Positions 6,700 to 8,750 of a stretch of DNA of 8,750 nucleotides are shown here, piece by piece (the first letter of the stretch is position 1; each line of letters opens with the position of its first letter). The stretch spans positions 1-8,750 of the forward strand of contig CAMPHP010000091.1 of NCBI GenBank assembly GCA_946885925.1, in the 5' to 3' direction. The notes under the pieces are model-generated. The model saw only the letters and a program-made list of their open reading frames with translations, made no database searches and had not been told where the DNA came from. A program made the translations under genes and the position numbers. Origin of the DNA: an uncultured Litorilinea sp. Lineage in GTDB: Bacteria > Chloroflexota > Anaerolineae > Caldilineales > Caldilineaceae.

Positions 6700-6742
6700 C
6701 CATAGACCAACCAAACATCAATTAGGGCGAAGCACCACCCCG

Positions 6743-7258
6743 CTACGCGGTTGGTTCATTCGATGCAGGTTCGTCCGAGGTTGGTTCGTCGTCTGGTGCA
6801 GCCTCTAGTTCCTCGATCAGCCGTACCAAGTCGGTACGCGTTACCACGCCGATCACCCGGTTGTCCTCTATCACAGGCAGCATAATCACCTCAGGATTGA
6901 GCATTTTTTCCAATGCTTCCTCAATTGGAGCGTCGGGGCTGATGGTCTCAACATCCTCATTCATTAAATCGGCTGCGGTAATTGCCAATGCCTGCCGCAA
7001 TTGCTCCTTGTAGTTCCGGTACTCCTCAATACTGACCGGGATAATGGCCGAGAGAACTACAATATAGTGCGGCTCATGAACGGGTGCATTACGTGCAATC
7101 AGATCAAGCTCGGTGATAACGCCTAAGAGTGCCCCATTCTCATCCACCACAGGCACACCGCTAATCACATTTTCGCGCATGATACGTGCTACGTCACGGA
7201 TTTTGGTGTCGGGGCTAACGGTAATCGCCGGGCTACTCATAATTTCACGAACTTGCAT
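6743..7258 (-). CDS. Two-CBS-domain protein
   Basis: A small soluble protein made of a pair of CBS domains. Such a pair usually folds as a Bateman module that binds adenine nucleotides or related ligands and regulates a partner. CBS1 spans about residues 4-57 (VREIMSSPAITVSPDTKI, then GVPVVDENGALLGVITELDL). CBS2 spans about 95-149 (AADLMNEDVETISPDAPI, then MLPVIEDNRVIGVVTRTDL). Between them is a roughly 38-residue insert (YIVVLSAIIPVSIEEYRNYKE) of the kind seen in stand-alone CBS pairs. The C-terminal tail (153-171) is acidic and repetitive (DDEPTSDEPASNEP) and probably disordered. The start is well fixed by AGGAGG six nucleotides upstream. There is no attached enzyme or channel domain, so the partner and ligand are unknown. 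The gene lies 117 nt after the aminopeptidase gene on the same strand; a separate promoter is possible. The neighbours do not reveal its role. Confidence 0.92.
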   Translation of the reverse strand: MQVREIMSSPAITVSPDTKIRDVARIMRENVISGVPVVDENGALLGVITELDLIARNAPVHEPHYIVVLSAIIPVSIEEYRNYKEQLRQALAITAADLMNEDVETISPDAPIEEALEKMLNPEVIMLPVIEDNRVIGVVTRTDLVRLIEELEAAPDDEPTSDEPASNEPTA

Positions 7259-7375
7259 AAAAGCCTCCTACCCAACACAATGGCCCAACACTAGGGGCTG
7301 GATGGCACAGATTTGATTTAGAGGACATTGGTCTAGCGGATAACAGACGGAGCTATTCAGCCTAAACCATAAATT
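7259..7375 (-). promoter_or_regulatory. Spacer upstream of the CBS-domain gene
   Basis: 117 nt between the aminopeptidase stop and the CBS-domain start. It contains the Shine-Dalgarno sequence and a pair of CCCAACAC direct repeats, but no clear terminator hairpin. A promoter may be here, yet I find no convincing -35/-10 pair, so read-through from the aminopeptidase gene is equally possible. Confidence 0.35.
7265..7270 (-). promoter_or_regulatory. Shine-Dalgarno sequence of the CBS-domain gene
   Basis: AGGAGG on the minus strand lies six nucleotides before the ATG at 7258. It is the only consensus ribosome binding site in the window and settles that start. Just upstream, CCCAACAC (plus-strand reading) occurs twice, at 7272-7279 and 7285-7292. 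Confidence 0.85.
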
Positions 7376-8479
7376 CTAAACTACAAATTGACCGTTGCGA
7401 TAGAATAATTCTCCGTCAACCAGGATTTCGCTCTCATGACGCATGTCACAGATAAAATCCCAATGCACCGCAGACTGGTTGCGGCTACCCGTTTCCGGAT
7501 AGCCCGCCCCCACAGCAACATGGAGGGTACCACCAATCTTCTCATCATAGAGGATGCTCTTGGTAAAGCGTTGAATTTGATAATTGGTGCCAATCGCAAA
7601 TTCGCCAAGATAGCGCGCACCCGGATCACTATCGAGTTGGCTAATCAAGTACTCCTCATTCTTGGCCGCGCGGGCGCGCACCACCTTACCTTCTTTGAAT
7701 TCGAATTCTACACCGTCCACCTCGCGGCCACCACGCAGCGCAGGATAGGTGAAGCGAATCCAGCCGTTCACCGAATCTTCCACCGGGCCGGTGAAAATCT
7801 CCCCACTCGGCATGTTGCGCTTGCCATCGCTGTTGATAAAGGTACGCCCCGCAATCGACAGTGTGAGATCAACATTCGGCCCGCGCACGACCACCTGCTC
7901 CTTGCCACGCAACCAATCCACCAATCGCTGCTGCATCTCATGCACAGCTTGCCACGCGGCAACAGGGTCTGGTTGGTCGGCAAAGGTAGCCGCATAGACA
8001 AAACGCTCATAATCGGACAAGCTCATATCCGCTTCTTGAGCAAAAGCAGGACAGGGGTAATTGGTCAGCACCCAGCGGTGATTGCCAGCGGCGCTGCGCT
8101 CCATATAGGTGCGTGAGAATTTGCGGCGTGCGCTTTGATAAAGTTGTTGGCGTTGGGGTTCAACACCAGTCAGCGCACGCGTATTGCTCGCGGCGTTGAT
8201 CACAATCCGTACATCAAGCTGTTCAGCCATCACTTCGTCAAGCGGCGAAACCCAACTGAGTTGCTCATCATTTGCCTCGCGCAACACGATTTCACTGAGT
8301 TCGTCGCTTTCAAGCTGGATCGTAGGATTCCCCCCAGCACGCACCACCTGGCGCACAGTCTCTTCGATCAAAGGCATGGCGGCAATATGACCTCGCACCA
8401 AGACCCAATCACCGGGCTGTACTTGTGTGGAGTAATTCACGAGGATCGCCGCCAACTTTTCAACATTCGGGTCTGGCAT
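7376..8479 (-). CDS. M29-family aminopeptidase (thermophilic metalloaminopeptidase type)
   Basis: A cytoplasmic two-metal exopeptidase of peptidase family M29 (AmpS/aminopeptidase T/PepS group), removing N-terminal amino acids from peptides. The usual metal ligands appear in order: E227 in SGEIFTGPVE, E293 in YLGEFAIGTN, H320 in TLHVAVG, and H339 with D341 in AVHWDF; Y327 in AGYPET matches a conserved active-site tyrosine. The N-terminal domain begins in family style (NVEKLAAILVNYSTQVQPGDWVLVRG in broken form, residues 5-30). The ATG at 8479 gives 367 residues, the normal length. The frame stays open upstream to 8599, but that 40-residue extension overlaps the preceding gene and looks non-protein-like. 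Only a weak purine-rich site (AGAAAG) precedes the start. It begins 25 nt after the stop of the oxidoreductase gene, so the two are probably co-transcribed; no metabolic link between them is evident. Confidence 0.94.
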   Translation of the reverse strand: MPDPNVEKLAAILVNYSTQVQPGDWVLVRGHIAAMPLIEETVRQVVRAGGNPTIQLESDELSEIVLREANDEQLSWVSPLDEVMAEQLDVRIVINAASNTRALTGVEPQRQQLYQSARRKFSRTYMERSAAGNHRWVLTNYPCPAFAQEADMSLSDYERFVYAATFADQPDPVAAWQAVHEMQQRLVDWLRGKEQVVVRGPNVDLTLSIAGRTFINSDGKRNMPSGEIFTGPVEDSVNGWIRFTYPALRGGREVDGVEFEFKEGKVVRARAAKNEEYLISQLDSDPGARYLGEFAIGTNYQIQRFTKSILYDEKIGGTLHVAVGAGYPETGSRNQSAVHWDFICDMRHESEILVDGELFYRNGQFVV

Positions 8480-8483
8480 ACAA

Positions 8484-8508
8484 TTTCTTTCTAGTGTTTT
8501 CTTTCTAG
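8484..8508 (-). repeat. 14-nt tandem duplication spanning the stop codon and leader between two genes
   Basis: CTAGAAAGAAA (minus strand) occurs at 8508-8498 and again at 8494-8484, period 14 nt. The first copy contains the TAG stop of the oxidoreductase gene; the second supplies the purine-rich stretch that serves as the weak ribosome binding site of the aminopeptidase gene. Confidence 0.7.
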
Positions 8509-8750
8509 CGCACACGCAGCACAATCTTGCCAATGTTCTCATTGTTCGCCATGCGCGCATGCGCAGCATTGGCCTCGGTAATGGGAAAGACGCTATCAAT
8601 GACTGGGCGAATAGCCCCGCGCTGGATCAAATGCCAGCAGCGGTTTACAAATGTATCCTTAATTTCCTGCTTTTCTTCCAGGCTGCGCGGGCGTAGCACC
8701 GAGCCAATCAACCGTGCACGCTTGCGCATAAGCTTGCCAATGTCCAAGTT
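8505..8750 (-). CDS. Zinc-type alcohol dehydrogenase-like / NAD(P)H quinone oxidoreductase, C-terminal part
   Basis: Only the last 81 codons are in the window; the frame is open through the window edge, so the start lies outside. The visible part (KLMRKRARLIGSVLRPRS, then RGAIRPVIDSVFPI, TEANAAHARM and the ending ENIGKIVLRV) matches the C-terminus of medium-chain dehydrogenase/reductase family quinone oxidoreductases, especially the PIG3 (TP53I3) type. These reduce quinones or enones with NADPH and lack the catalytic zinc. The nucleotide-binding domain cannot be seen, so the subfamily is a judgement from the tail only. The gene precedes the aminopeptidase gene on the same strand by 25 nt. Confidence 0.85.
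   Translation of the reverse strand, partial: NLDIGKLMRKRARLIGSVLRPRSLEEKQEIKDTFVNRCWHLIQRGAIRPVIDSVFPITEANAAHARMANNENIGKIVLRVR

Larger units (their letters stand above)
6475..6742. other. Intergenic region between convergent genes
   Basis: Two converging transcripts end here. The region holds a 10-bp GC-rich stem-loop (6516-6543), two exact copies of a 15-bp sequence (6552-6566, 6604-6618) and a longer stem-loop (6654-6699). Short open frames exist on both strands, but none has a ribosome binding site or a recognisable protein, so I call no gene. Confidence 0.6.

Noticed and set aside
6496..6705. Short plus-strand open frame between the convergent genes
   Set aside because: It runs through the hairpin and both direct repeats, has no Shine-Dalgarno sequence and an Arg/Pro-rich composition typical of chance frames.
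7436..8116. 226-codon open frame on the plus strand
   Set aside because: It lies wholly antisense to the aminopeptidase gene, whose metal-ligand motifs are clear; the translated sequence is His/Arg-rich and matches nothing I know.
8480..8599. 40-residue N-terminal extension of the aminopeptidase reading frame
   Set aside because: It overlaps the oxidoreductase coding sequence, is Arg/Leu/Cys-rich without family similarity, and the family N-terminus begins at the ATG at 8479.

Overview
The window looks like a piece of a bacterial chromosome of moderate GC content, and the best guess is a member of the Chloroflexota (Anaerolineae or Caldilineae type). The main clue is a membrane-anchored protein with a long Thr-Pro linker leading into TolB/PD40-like beta-propeller repeats, an architecture common in that phylum. 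This assignment is an inference; no marker gene is present. All six genes read cleanly, and I see no frameshift, tRNA, rRNA, CRISPR array or transposase.

Layout. The left two thirds (4-6474) is on the plus strand. It holds a fused sulfate-activation enzyme (CysN-CysC, making PAPS), a WbpA-type nucleotide-sugar 6-dehydrogenase, a gap of about 260 bp rich in small inverted repeats, a membrane-anchored Thr-Pro-rich/TolB-like surface protein, and an NAD-dependent sugar epimerase/dehydratase 10 nt downstream of it. A gap of about 270 bp (6475-6742) separates these from convergent minus-strand genes and holds two stem-loops and a pair of 15-bp direct repeats. The right third (6743-8750) is on the minus strand. 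In transcription order it has the 3' end of a quinone-oxidoreductase-like gene (cut by the window end), an M29-family aminopeptidase and a two-CBS-domain protein with a strong Shine-Dalgarno sequence.

Function. The plus-strand genes fit an envelope or exopolysaccharide locus: a dehydrogenase for a UDP-uronic acid, an epimerase/dehydratase that could act on a nucleotide sugar, and a PAPS-making enzyme that could supply sulfate for glycan sulfation or for assimilation. No glycosyltransferase or sulfotransferase lies in the window, so the sulfated-glycan reading is a hypothesis. The minus-strand genes look like general metabolism or regulation and unrelated to it.

Most unusual feature. The wbpA-like gene carries an in-frame insertion of roughly 38 codons between the N-terminal Rossmann strands. 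It begins with an almost perfect 44-nt stem-loop (19 paired positions, 6-nt loop, one G-T wobble) and continues into a 15-nt imperfect tandem repeat. It resembles in principle the in-frame palindromic elements known from Rickettsia, and may be a small mobile or expandable palindrome that survives inside protein genes.
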